The notes beneath the pieces are model-generated. The model did not search any database. It was not told the origin of the DNA and was given only the letters and a program-made list of their open reading frames with translations. From Chromera velia (taxonomy: Eukaryota; Sar; Chromeraceae), in contig JAHBMJ010005045.1 of the NCBI GenBank assembly GCA_018398765.1, positions 1 through 64,000 on the forward strand: 64,000 nucleotides of DNA. The letters run 5' to 3'. The position numbers were made by a program, and so were the translations under genes. Below are positions 35,150 to 46,210 of the stretch, piece after piece (positions within the stretch are counted from its first letter, which is position 1; the number at the start of each line of letters is the position of its first letter).

Positions 35150-37080
35150 GAAGCTTGAATCTGGTGTCAGTATACAAATTTGAATTCAAACATAGCGACT
35201 TACAACCTTTTTTTAGTCTGCTGCTCGATAAAAACTGTTCTCTGACAGCCATAATGGAAGAAAGACAAAGCAAGGCGAAGAAAGCAATGAATATGCTAAA
35301 GGGAAAGATTATCTCTGCTGGGGAGATCCCTCGTGTAACTATCTTTGAATGGTTTAGACAGACAGTGAGAGCAGTGTGGTTATATGGATGTGAAGTGCAT
35401 GCATGTCCTACAGAAGTGGCAGATGAGTTTGACAGGATGCAGAGATCCTTTGTCTGTTGGATTTTGCACTTGAAAGAGAAAGAAAGTGCCCAGACAGTCA
35501 TGCTTAAAGCGGGTTTTATCCCTATTTTGTTGTTGGTTGCCCTGCGTACTCTTTGCTGGATCGATACGGTTTTCAGAAAGAAGAATGGGACACCTGTATG
35601 GCATGCATTGAAAATAGTGATAAAGGAAGGAGTAGGCAGTAAACTGGCAGGAGTTTCTCTTCATACCCATCATTTCTTCCTTTATCTTTGCAACTATGTG
35701 AGAATCCTTTTTTTTGTAGTGGGAAGGCATCCGTTTTCCATTCAGAGAGACCTACAGCAGCAGGGAGGTAACCTGCAGTACAAAGGATGGCAAAAATAAT
35801 GGAGTGACTTGAGGGAATGAAGAAAAACGATCTGCAAAAACGAATGAAAACAGTATGGAAAGAAAGAATAGAGGCAGACATTAGAGAAGGGTCAAGAAGG
35901 GAGAGAAAAAGACTAGAAGGACAAACAAACATGTCTGTTGTGCACCTCAGAACTGAAAACGTGTAGACTTAGAACCTAGCCAATTTGTTTGGACTAACTT
36001 CGGAATCGGTGCAAATGGCACATTAGAGGTTAGATTAGAGGCTTATTGAAGTGTTTTTAAGGGTTGATATATGGTTAGGAACTCATTAGAAACAATTTTA
36101 AAAGTGGCTGTTTAAGGTTATTTTGGAGTCCCAGACCCCCCCAACTTTGGGATCAGTGTAAAAAATTTTAGACAAATTGGCTAAGGTCTCAGTCCATGCG
36201 AATGGAAACAGGCTTAACCTTTGGCTGTTTAGAGGGGAAGAGAGCAAAAGAAGGGAAGGTCCTGGAACATATGAGAAACAAAGGTATGGACAGAGCTCTT
36301 CTCGTCTCTTAGGCTTGTTGAGTCTCGCAAGTTCTGCAGACCGCCCATCTATTACCAAGGTATTGCCTCTTGATCTGTGCATCAAAGGAGAGCAGCTTTC
36401 AGAGTAGGTATGAAGGGGCTTGCTATGGCTGCAGGCCGCATCCCTCTGAGGGGGGGACAGTAAGTCTCTCTAGAAGAAAGGCTCTGCACTGTCTGCCAAG
36501 ATCTTCCTGGAGTGAGAGTGGTTGAGGATGAAGTACACATGGTAACGTACGGAATATCCAATCTACGAACAGGAAAGAGAAGAGTGTCTATACAGAATTG
36601 TGCAAGGCTGGCCAGACGGGAGAGTAAAGAGACTGAATAAAACATCAAAAGCAAACGGACAAGAGAAGATCAATAAGCTTGCTCTGTTTCATTTTCTCAT
36701 GAATGAGGCAGATAGTGACATCGATTTATTCTTTTGCAGAGCTACGAGCAGGCATGAGGTTTTTATGGAATGTAGGAAAAGAACAGGTGATCTTTGTAGA
36801 ACAAACGTTGAAGAGCTCGCAGAAAGGCATAAAGAATCTTTCAAGGGAAAAAATATGTACAAAGTAGAAAGCTATCAGTACGCAGCAATGCTAGACCCAA
36901 TTAGTTGGGCAAAAGAGGAGGGCGAACGGAAAAACCTAGGGGCAGGGGCACTGCTTAAATCCGTATACTATAGATCGTCTCCAATCTTGTGTTGTGAGCC
37001 TTTTGCGAACGATCTCTCTATGGTATCGCCTAGTTGATTTCGTTTAACAAACTTAATTGATCGATTAATTGATGCGTCAG
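35150..37080 (+). mobile_element. Decayed LINE, post-RT C-terminal part
   Basis: The frame 35155-35799 reads KAKKAMNMLKGKI, VRAVWLYGCEVHACPTEV, DRMQRSFVCWILHLKEKE and ALRTLCWIDTVF. This is the usual region after the RT thumb in LINEs (VRAVWLYG.E.W, Q..F.R.IL.L). Further decayed coding follows; 36600-37037 is open for 145 codons (MQGWPDGRVKRL). The stretch at about 36344-36990 recurs at 63188-63835, which confirms it is repetitive. Confidence 0.78.
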
Positions 37081-37083
37081 GAA

Positions 37084-37323
37084 AGGTCTTAACGCCTAGG
37101 CCTGACTAGGCGCCAGCTAGAGAAAAAAAAAAAAAGTAGACGATTTGGGGAGATCTTTTTTTTTTTTTTTACTTTTTGATCCTGAACAACACTTGACAAC
37201 AGTTGTGTAACACACAAACAACACTTGTGCAACAGTTGAACAACAGTTGTTTGATTGAAAAAAAAAAAATAGACGATCTAGGGAGATCTTTTTTTTTTTT
37301 CTCTAGCCGGCGCTTAAAGACCT
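37084..37323. mobile_element. Small foldback element of about 240 bp
   Basis: The left side AGGTCTTAACGCC ... GGCGCCAGCTAGAG is mirrored on the right by CTCTAGCCGGCGC ... TTAAAGACCT. Between them AGACGATTTGGGGAGATCT and AGACGATCTAGGGAGATCT stand in direct order, each between A- and T-tracts. The target duplication is not clear. It lies between the LINE body and the LINE-like 3' tail, so it probably inserted into the LINE. Confidence 0.55.
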
Positions 37324-37465
37324 GCAGGGTTGGTCTAAAACGCTCCCTTTGCATGCAGGTATCTGAGCGACCTCTCGACGGTGTAAATCGAGGCCCGGCA
37401 GTGGACTACGGGGCAACCCGGAACATAAATCTTATCCTATCCTATCCTATATGTTATACATATAA
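37324..37465 (+). mobile_element. LINE-like 3' end with (TCCTA)n tail
   Basis: The sequence CGACCTCTCGACGGTG, GAGGCCCGGCAGTGG and GGGCAACCCGGAACATAA, followed by three to four TTATCC/TATCC units, looks like the structured 3' end and simple-repeat tail of a LINE. The link to the LINE upstream is by position. Confidence 0.5.
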
Positions 37466-37925
37466 ATAGTGTCTTAATTATATACCTAGTTATACACTAG
37501 GATTTACTCATAGTTAAGACTAGGATCAAGTTTTTAATATGCATTTTCTGATTCTGTATGATGATTAATTTCAGAATAAATACTGCGACAGTGCGACTAC
37601 ATTATTATACAGATGATTGAAGCTAGGATCGAACCTGAAAGTCTAGTGCAGAGTGACCATGCATTAACCGTGGAGTCTGTATATGCTTGAAATTTTGATC
37701 GAGGCAGGTGCAAAGACAGCTCTGACTGCACTTTCAGCTGTAGCGAGGATGGGACACGAATGCTTCGGGGATTATCGGGGACAAGTACGGCATCAAAATG
37801 CGCCAACAGCCGGCAAGCGTCTCGAAGGACATGAGAGACGAATTGGACGAAGAAACAATCAAGGTTTGGGGTGTGTCAACGACACTGATGCTGATCGAAC
37901 CTGCTCTCCACCTAGCTCCTCCCTC
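37466..37925. other. AT-rich DNA and RING gene 3' flank
   Basis: AT-rich to about 37620, then mid-GC up to the stop codon of the RING gene (minus strand, 37926). It should contain that gene's 3' UTR and polyadenylation site; none was identified with certainty. Confidence 0.4.
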
Positions 37926-40900
37926 TCACGTCCTCCTTCCAGAACGACGCAAACCTCCCCCCCTGCCCCCACTGCCGCCAGAGGCAGATGGCGCAGACGC
38001 CCCCCCCTCAGGTGGCTCCTCCTCCTCCTCTGGCTCTGGGACCGCCTCATTCTGCCCGGGGGCGGCGGCTCTCGCTGCCGAAGAGGAAGAGGCCGACGCA
38101 CTGCCACTAGACCTCAGTACCCCCCGCGCCCTCACACCCGTCAAACCTGCCCCCCCGCCTTCTCCCGAGGCCGGAGGATCACTTTGCAAGACAAGCCTGC
38201 GTGTTCGCGTGCGTGGCATTGCCTCGTTTGCCGGGGCGCCTGCCTGGGCCTCTCTCGGGGGCCCTGACTGGGGGGGGGAGACGGAAACGTCAGAAATAGG
38301 GAGGGGTCCAGTGTCAGGGTTCAGACCACGGCGCGTGCGTCGGGTCAGGCCTCCTGCTGCGGCGCTTGAGGCAGCAGCTGCGGCTGCAGAAGGGGAAGCG
38401 TCGAGGGCCTGCAGAGCCTGTAGGGCTGCAGATGCCCTTGTACGAGGCTGCTGCTGTGCTTCTGCAAGTTGCCCTGAGGCTCTTTCAGTTGGATCACCCA
38501 AAAGCCTTGTACGCGGCTGATGCCCTGGGGCTCTTTCAGTTGGGTCAACCAAAAAACGAATCCTTGTACGCGGCTGCTGCTGTCCTTCTGCTTGCCCTGA
38601 GGCTCCTCTTTCAGTTGGGTCAACCAAAAAACGAACCTGGGTCCTCGTGGTGACAACCCCCCCCGCCCTGGTTTCCCTGGAGGAATATGTTTCGCGAAGC
38701 ATTGCTCGTAGGCGAGTGGCACGACGACCATCTCCAGTTTGGGAATTGTGGACGGGCTCTACTAAGTGTAGGGGAAGATCTTCCTCTCCACTTGCTGAGG
38801 CTGAGGCCCTCGATGCTGCTGCTGCTGCTGCTGCCGCACCACTGCGACTGCTCCTTGCTGGAGGAGCTTTGGCTTTCGGCATCGTCTTTGCTGCGGCCTT
38901 AAGTCCTTTGCGGACAGGCGCCTTTGCTTTTGCTGCGGTCTTGGACTTTGCCTTGGCACGTGAGGAATGCGCAGTGGCTATGGGTGGGGCTCTGCGACTC
39001 TGCCGAGTCCCCCCCCCTCCCCTCCTGGTTCTGCCCGCTGCTGCAGCTTCTGCCCCTCCCTCTGCCTGGTCGTCGCTCGATCCAATCTCTATAACCATGT
39101 CGTCATCCTCGTCTGAATCTGACGAGGAGGAGGAGGACATGTTAGAGGAGGACGACGAAGAGTCGTCGCTTTCATCACGAATGACAAGCCGTCGCCTCGC
39201 CACTACTCCGCGTCTTCCCCCCGACTGCAAGCACAAAACAAAAATGGGGCAGGGCCACCGTAAAGGATATTTATTCAAGCACTCTGAAGAGCAGAAAAAA
39301 ACAAGACCAGCTGCACAGTGTGTGAGCAAACGAGCAACAAAGAATTACACAGAAGTCAAAGGGGCCCTTCTGGAGAAGACAACAAAAGAAGGGGACGCAA
39401 AGACTTTATTCCACTTTGCGAGTCCTGTCCCCCCCCCACTCACCCGCCGAGCAGATGAAGCAGAAGCAGCACCTGCAGCCCCCCCTGAGGCTGTCCCCCT
39501 GTTGAAAGTGTACGGATTCATCCAGGCAGAGGAAGAGGACGCAAGCAAAGACTGACGCACAGCATCACCCCCATCTGCACTTCCCGACGGACCCCCCGAA
39601 CTTCCCCCTTCCCCTCCTGCCGCCCGAGCAGCTCTGGCGGCTGCTCTCTCTAACTCCCTCTCCCTCTGTGCAGCTCTGTGTTGCTCCCGCCGTCTCCTCA
39701 CTTCGGTCCTCAACATACTCGACCGCCTTCCCTCGACTGCCCTCCCCTCCCCCTCTTGCCTTGCAGATGGATCAAATCCCTCCTCATGGGGGACCGGGTG
39801 CGGAAGGGGAGAGCCCCCACCCGCACGCATCAGGACCTGCTCGGGGAGCCACTCGGGCACGTGCCAAAACGGGTCTGCTGCCCCTGCTGTCAGAGGACTT
39901 CCAGGGCCCCCATGCATTCTTCTCTCCCTTGCCGCGTGCCTCATTTCCCTCATCCTCTCTCTCTCCAATCGCAGAGCTTCAAATCTCGTATACAACAGCG
40001 GGTCAGAAGGGGCCCTCCCCATCCATTCACTCTCCCCTGCCACGTCGATCGCCTCTTCCTCGCTCTCCCCACCCTCTCTGTCTCCTGCCATGCGTCTGAG
40101 CAATATCAGACGCCGTCTCACCATTTCTGCATTCAACGCTCTTGCACCCGCAAGCAGCTCATGATAAGCAGAACGTCCGGAGATGTGGATACGCAGGGGG
40201 CGGGTGGTTGCTGAGATTGGTTCTGAATTCCCCCCGGTCCCCCCCGCCCCACTCCTTCTCCGTCCCACCCGCGATGATGTGGCCGCTGCTGCTGCTGGAG
40301 CGGAGGCTGATGCAGAAGCAGAAGCTGAAGATGAAGAAGAAGAAGAAGATGACGCAGCTGCCGCGTCTCCATTTCCATTTCCATTTCCCTCTCCACTGCC
40401 CCCCCCTTGTTCAACAGAGTCGACTATCGATTGGGGGGGCATGAGTTCTCGCAGCTGTTGGAGGAGACCTGCAACCTCCGTCAACTCCCTACGGGCTCTG
40501 CGGGCATCCATGGTCCCGATGTACGAAGAGAGCCAATGACCCTCAACGTTCACAGGAGAACTCTGAGACTCCATACTTCTCTCAATGGCAATAAACACGG
40601 GGAGGGAGCCTGTGAACCTCTGACTCCTCTCTATTCCCCCCCACATCCATCGAGGGTCTCTCAACTCGATCAGGGGAGGCCATCTGCCCTCTCTGTCTGG
40701 AAGGAGAAGCAAAGGGGAAGCGGCAGGGGGAGCTGGAGGCGCAGGAGGAGGATCAGCTACAGCACTCCCCCTTCCCCCCTCTCCCTCCCCCTGTGAAGCG
40801 CCTGCCGAAACAGGGTTCCAACGCTCTCGCACAATCACATGCCGCCGCCTGAGAGGCCGCTGTTCTGCTGCAGCGTCCCCCCCCTGGCCCTCCGATGATT

Positions 40901-43900
40901 CTGCTGCTGATGCTGCTGCTGCTGCAGGGGGGTTGCCCCCGCCTCGAGGCGGTGCCCCCTCCCCCGTTCCCTCCAAATTCGGACGCTGTGCCGGGTTGTC
41001 ACCAGACCCGCTTCCACTTCCACTTCCACCACGACCACCCGCTGCCTCAGGCCACACTGGGAATGACAGAGGAACTGGGCTGGGAACTGCAGGCAGAGTG
41101 GGGGGCCCCGGCATACGAGGGACTGCAGGGGGGCCAAAAGGGGAGTGCATAGTTGCTGGATGCCACCCTCTGGGTCCCTCCATGGGTCGTGGGGGCTCTC
41201 TGATACCCACCGTTACCGGGGGTCTCCAGGAAGGCAAAGGGGGGCCAAGAGGAGCGGGCAGCTGAGCTGAGGGAAGAGGAACTGCCCCTGACAGAAAGGG
41301 GGAACGAGGAACGTGAACGGGGGACAGCCCAGGGTGGGAGGGCAATTGTGCCGGAGCAGGCTGCGGCACTGAGGCCCAACCGGCAAGCCCGGGCCTAGGA
41401 CGACCCGGACGTCCCCTTGCGGTGATCGGTCGAGATGGTTGGGTTTGTGGTACCTGCTGGACTTGGGGAGGGGGGGGTCTGCTGCTGTTATTGCTGAGGG
41501 TGGTGGTACCCTCTCCTCCCGATGTATTATCGGCAGTACCGGTGGGTCCAGCGGGGGGATTGGGGGGAGATTGGGATGATCTCAGTCGAGTGGAGTGGGT
41601 AGGAAAGGCACCACTAACAACCGATTGCATGAGTCTCATTCTTAAACGCTCCATGCGGGCAATGGCTTCTCCTTGCCAAGTCGCTGCTGTCGGACCGCCT
41701 ATTTCGGCTCCTGTGTCTGAAGCCGGACCTCTAGGTGGGCTCTCTTCCTCTTCCCCCCCCCGCTGTTGCTGTTGCTGAGTGTCCTCACCCGTTGGACCCT
41801 CTGTGCCCTCAGCAGAAGAAGAAGACTGTTGCGGCTGCTGCTGCTGTAAGCGGATAGCAACCCTGGGGGGGTCTGGAAAATTAGCTGGGATGAAGGGGGA
41901 AGCTGGGATGAAGGGGGGAGCGTCAGCTCGGAGGTTTGAAGCTGAAGCGGCAGAAGGGGGCGGGTTTTCGGGAGCTTCTGCTGAACGTGTTTGCCTCAGC
42001 TGTACCATTCGTGCTCTTTGCGCTCTTACATCTTCGAGGGCCTGCATTCTCAGCTCTTCCAACCGCGCCAGCCTTTCTCGATTCAGTTCTAACCGTTGCG
42101 GTGGGTCCAACTCCCCGCTTCCCTCCGGCAAAGGAGGGTCGACATCAACCCCCGGTACGCGTGCTCCCTGGTAAGGAGGGGCGGGTCGTGAAGGGGGTCG
42201 TCTCGGTCGCCTTACATGAATCGGCTCAACAGCAGGAGGATCGGGTGGATGGGGCTGGAAGTAGGGTCCGACTCGGTGGACAGACGGAGACGGAGACGGA
42301 GAGGGGCTGCCCTCTGGGATGTCCATCCCCCCAAATATTTGTGGGGGGATCATCAGAGAGCCCAACCCTAGTGCGTCTCGTCGGGAAGCCATCAACTGTG
42401 CCCCCGTCGATGGGGGGGAACTTCCCGGATCTCTATCGGGCTGTTGACGGTCACGGTCAGGGGGAACATAAGCAGGGCCTGCTGCTGCTGCTGCTGCTGG
42501 TTCGGTTTCTTGCCGTGGTCGGGGAAGGTCGGGATATCGGGAAGGACGAAACCATCCTAGATCTGTAATGGGAGATCTGGAGTCTCCTGGGACCCTGGGG
42601 GCACTTGGGTGTTCTCCAAATTCTTGGTGGCGGCGCCTCTCTTCGAATCTCACTTGAAGCCTCTCTCTGAGACGTTCGTGATTATCAAATACAGAGGGCA
42701 ACCCATGATCCCCCCCTTCTCCTCCTGGAAGACCACCCCCAGGGGGACCCTCAGCAGAACCTTCCGCCAAGGCCCCCGAGGGCTCTGCTGCCTCTGCCAT
42801 CACAAGGAGAGCTGCTCGGAGTCTCCGTCGATGCATAAGAACCTCATCCCTGCGAGTGGATGGATGGACCGACAGAAATACAAGCAGATGAGAACACAGA
42901 CGGTGGAGGGAGCACGGGGGTGGAGGATCTCAATGGAGGGACGGGGTCTGATTGAGTATTCTTTCTTTCTTCTTCAAACAATGCATTGCCTGCCTGTTCG
43001 GGTGGATAAAGACTGAACGAATGTCAGAAACAAAAAGAAAAGGTTCTTCAGAACCTTTGAAAATGAGTGAAGGAGCTGCCGGAGTACCGACAGATTTTAC
43101 AGAAACGCAACTCAGGGTATGCCCCTTCCTTCCTTTCTTGCCTCCTTCGCTTCCTCTGGATGATTGACTGACCAGACTTCCCGGTCCGTCAGGTCACTGA
43201 AGGGGGTTCTTTCGTACGGTTCTCTCCGTCCGAGATAAACCGCGTTTCTCCGCTCTCTCCTTGCCCCCCACGCGTCTGCCCAGTCTCTCATCACAAGCCC
43301 CCGCAGTCCCTGCCTCGCAGCTGCAAAGCGGTCGGATCCCTGTGACCGTTCGGGTATCTTGAACTCCTCTACCATCAGCTCGACGTCACTTTCATCCGAC
43401 CCTGCGGGCCCTTCTGCTCCTTCTCCTTCTCCCTCCCCGTCTCCTCTCTTTCTATCTTCCACACTATCAGGAGAGGCAGATGCAGAAGCAGAAGTGGCAG
43501 CCGAACTCGAGTCCTTTTCCTTCCCGCCTTCAGATCTGGCACAGGCAGAAAAAAGAGACTTGATTTTTCCGCCTCGTTCCACATTGCACAACCAAAAAAA
43601 AACTGAACAAACCAAAAAGAGATTGTGTGTGACAGAAAGGTGAACGGACGAGGAAAGGCCAGACGAAGGACTTGACCCCCAACCATGACAGGACACACAG
43701 AAAAAGGAGACCGCCAGGCACACACGATCTAAAAGACGCCCACCGCAGTCTGATGGACCAACTAGCCCCAGGAGGAGGAAGAGCATCCACCTTAAAGCAA
43801 ACGTACAAATAGGTGCAGCCCACTACTTTCTTGTGTGCCGGACTCTTTTTCCCTTCTGATGTTCTGAGTCTGTCTGTCTCTCGCTTGTCCTGTATTTCTT

Positions 43901-44541
43901 ACCTTCCTGCTTTCAGGCACGTGTTGGACTAACTGATTGACTGACTGACTCTTCTCGCTTCCGTTTGCCTCTTCTCGAGAGTGTGTGCGTGATTTTGGAG
44001 AGAAATTCTTCCAGAGTCGTCCTCCGAATCACCCGAAAGCGGGCCTTGCACACCGGGCAAGTGTTTTCGGTACGCGACCACTGCAGGATGTGAGAGCAAA
44101 CTTGCCTTTTTCATCTTTTTGCCTGTTTGGCTTGAAAGGCGCAGGGACAAGAGACAGAGGAAAGGAGCTCCAGCGAGGCAAGCGCTGAATCAGGGAGAGA
44201 CGGGCAAAGAAAAACAGAGAAGCCGACAGATGAGACTGGAAGGTAGCGGGACCTGACACAAAAGAAATAATTTGCGCGACAAGCAGCGCCCGCCTTGCTT
44301 GCTGCCTCCATGCATGCCCTGTCCTGCGCTCTGCCCTCTTTGGAGACGAAAGGAAGGAGAATCAAAATGAGAACGAGAAAAGGCATGAACGTTTCTCCAA
44401 ACAACACATAGAGAGAAAACTCAGAACAACACAGAACAGAATGGTGAAGCAGAGAGCACGGAAGGACAGAAGCAGCGTCACCCGACCCACCTCATGAATG
44501 CACTTGAAGCAGAACTCATGGATACACGTGTCCAGGGTTCC

Positions 44542-44635
<94 letters not shown>

Positions 44636-45395
44636 GTACACGTACACGTAAAGAAGGAGACGGGCGTTGTTTACATGCATACTCACTTACAGAATTTGCC
44701 CCCCCCTCCTTTTTCCCCCTATCCATTTGCTTTTCCTTGACAAACCCCTCTTTAAATGGCTCTGCTGTCTCTGTCACATCCACTCTGAGACTGCTGTTTC
44801 CAATCAGCGTTCCCGTCTCTCCCTCCGTTCTCTCTCTGCCACAACAACAAAAACGGGCAAAGCTCCGCAACATTGATCCCGCACTAGTGCATTACCTAAC
44901 GGCCCCCCATGATTGACAGGGACTTCCGTTTCCGACCTCCAAGTGACACATGTGCAACTCCGTGACCGATTGACTGACCACGTGCTCAACGTTCTCTTCC
45001 ATACAGATGACACAACTGAACGGTTCCTCGTCTGCCTCCTCCTTGGCAGCCGAATCGTCAAGACCCTCGATCATCTCCACGTCCGAGTCACCCCCGTTGC
45101 CTTCAGTGCCGGGCTCGGGGAGGGCACCGTTCTCTTGCGGCATCAGGGCCCCGGCACCTGCCTGGGCCATTTCGTCCCCGTTGGGCCCTTCTCCTTCTGC
45201 TGCTCCGCTGGAGCTGGATGATGAAGAAGAAGAGGAAGCAGAAGAAGGGCCCGCAGACGCGGGATCGATCTGAGGAGGATCGACAGATCCGTCGCTTAGT
45301 TGTGGTTGTGCATCCTCCCCTCCACCTTCTCCTTCATTGCCGGGGTCTGTTCGCCTTCTCTTTGGAAGGGACGGTCTCTCCTCGTCTCCATCCAT
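37926..45395 (-). CDS. Giant RING-HC finger protein, probable E3 ubiquitin ligase (1,888 aa)
   Basis: Six exons, every junction in frame: 45395-44979, 44541-44491, 44080-43950, 43535-43173, 42849-39444 and 39224-37926, total 5,667 nt. A C3HC4 RING lies at residues 128-167 and is split over three exons: CVIC (128-131), CIHEFCFKC (145-153) and CPVC (164-167), followed by KARFRVIRRTTLEEFL. The spacing is typical of RING-HC E3 ligases such as Topors- and PHRF1-like proteins. The rest (residues 1-120 and 320-1888) is low-complexity Ser/Pro/Gly/Glu/Arg sequence, so it is likely disordered. It holds Asp/Ser-rich runs (SSSDSDEDDDMVIEIGSSDD), which resemble SUMO-interaction motifs, and three tandem copies of an FLVDPTER motif near 38450-38640. 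It probably recruits an E2 and ubiquitylates nuclear partners; the targets are unknown. Confidence 0.88.
44545..44645. repeat. (CA)n microsatellite at a 3' splice site
   Basis: A run of about 45 CA units. On the minus strand it is (GT)n and ends directly in the TGCAG acceptor of RING exon 2 (exon begins at 44541). It replaces the ordinary polypyrimidine tract. Confidence 0.9.
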
Positions 45396-46210
45396 TCTTC
45401 AGTGCAACAGCAGACCGACAGAAATAACAGGAAACTTCAGAGGGATATTGCAACACCCACAACAGATAAAAATCGTTTACTTCTTCGTCACACTCGCCAA
45501 TCCACACAGAGCTCCTCCGATAGTCTATCGAGAGAAATAGCAGTCTGCGTGACAGCACTTCCAGTTGCAAGCTACGGAAAGGGCGAGAGAAATCGTCACT
45601 CCAACAGATGGGTCTATATATGCTGTGTTGATATATACATATATAAACGCCAGCAAGAAACCACGAAAGGAGCTCGGAGGAGCGATGACTAAGTTGTCTG
45701 GTCCAACCTCGGTTCTTGGGCTGACTCTGTGTTTGGCTTTCATCTTCTTTCTGTGAAGAAAGATGGAGACGATCAAGATTTCAAATCTTTGAGCTGCGAC
45801 TTAATTGATTCGATTTGACAGTGCATGGAGCAACAAAAATTCGCGGCTCGGCTCCGCGCGCGGCCCTCGGGTCCGACCACGAACGCTCCATGCAGTGCCG
45901 CGCTTGGCGCGCCCGTTTGACTCTGCAGGAAGCGCCGTCTCCCGTCTCCTTGAAAGACTTTTGGGTGCACAAAGCTTCCCTATTTCAGCGCCACCATTGG
46001 ACATCTGTGACTGGACCCATGCAGTACTAGCTGGCAAGCAGGAATCCCTCGACCTTCCTTCCATCCTTGCTGTTGAAGTCTACTGATCGTTGGAAAGACT
46101 TTCCAGCCAACTTGAAGATTTGTAGTCACGAAAATAGCGATCGGATCCGCGAAGAACTGTCTGTGCAAATTGAGAGAGACAGGAGAGCGATCTGATTTAA
46201 AACAGGCAAG
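45396..46210. promoter_or_regulatory. Bidirectional promoter region with CpG-dense core
   Basis: This 815-bp gap lies between the divergent start codons of the RING gene (45395, minus) and tryptophan synthase (46211, plus). A CpG-dense block at about 45838-45925 includes TCCGCGCGCGGCCC and TTGGCGCGCCCG. It is like the block between the other head-to-head gene pair at 6352-6440. An open frame at 45565-45756 shows no domain and is not called. Confidence 0.5.

Noticed and set aside
36644-37102. LINE C-terminal frame (MQGWPDGRVKRL) as a host gene
   Set aside because: The same sequence recurs in decayed form at 63188-63835 and it lies within the LINE remains.
38647-39555. 302-codon open frame on the plus strand, and another at 37683-38520
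   Set aside because: Both are antisense shadows of RING gene exons 5 and 6, which keep frame with conserved RING exons.
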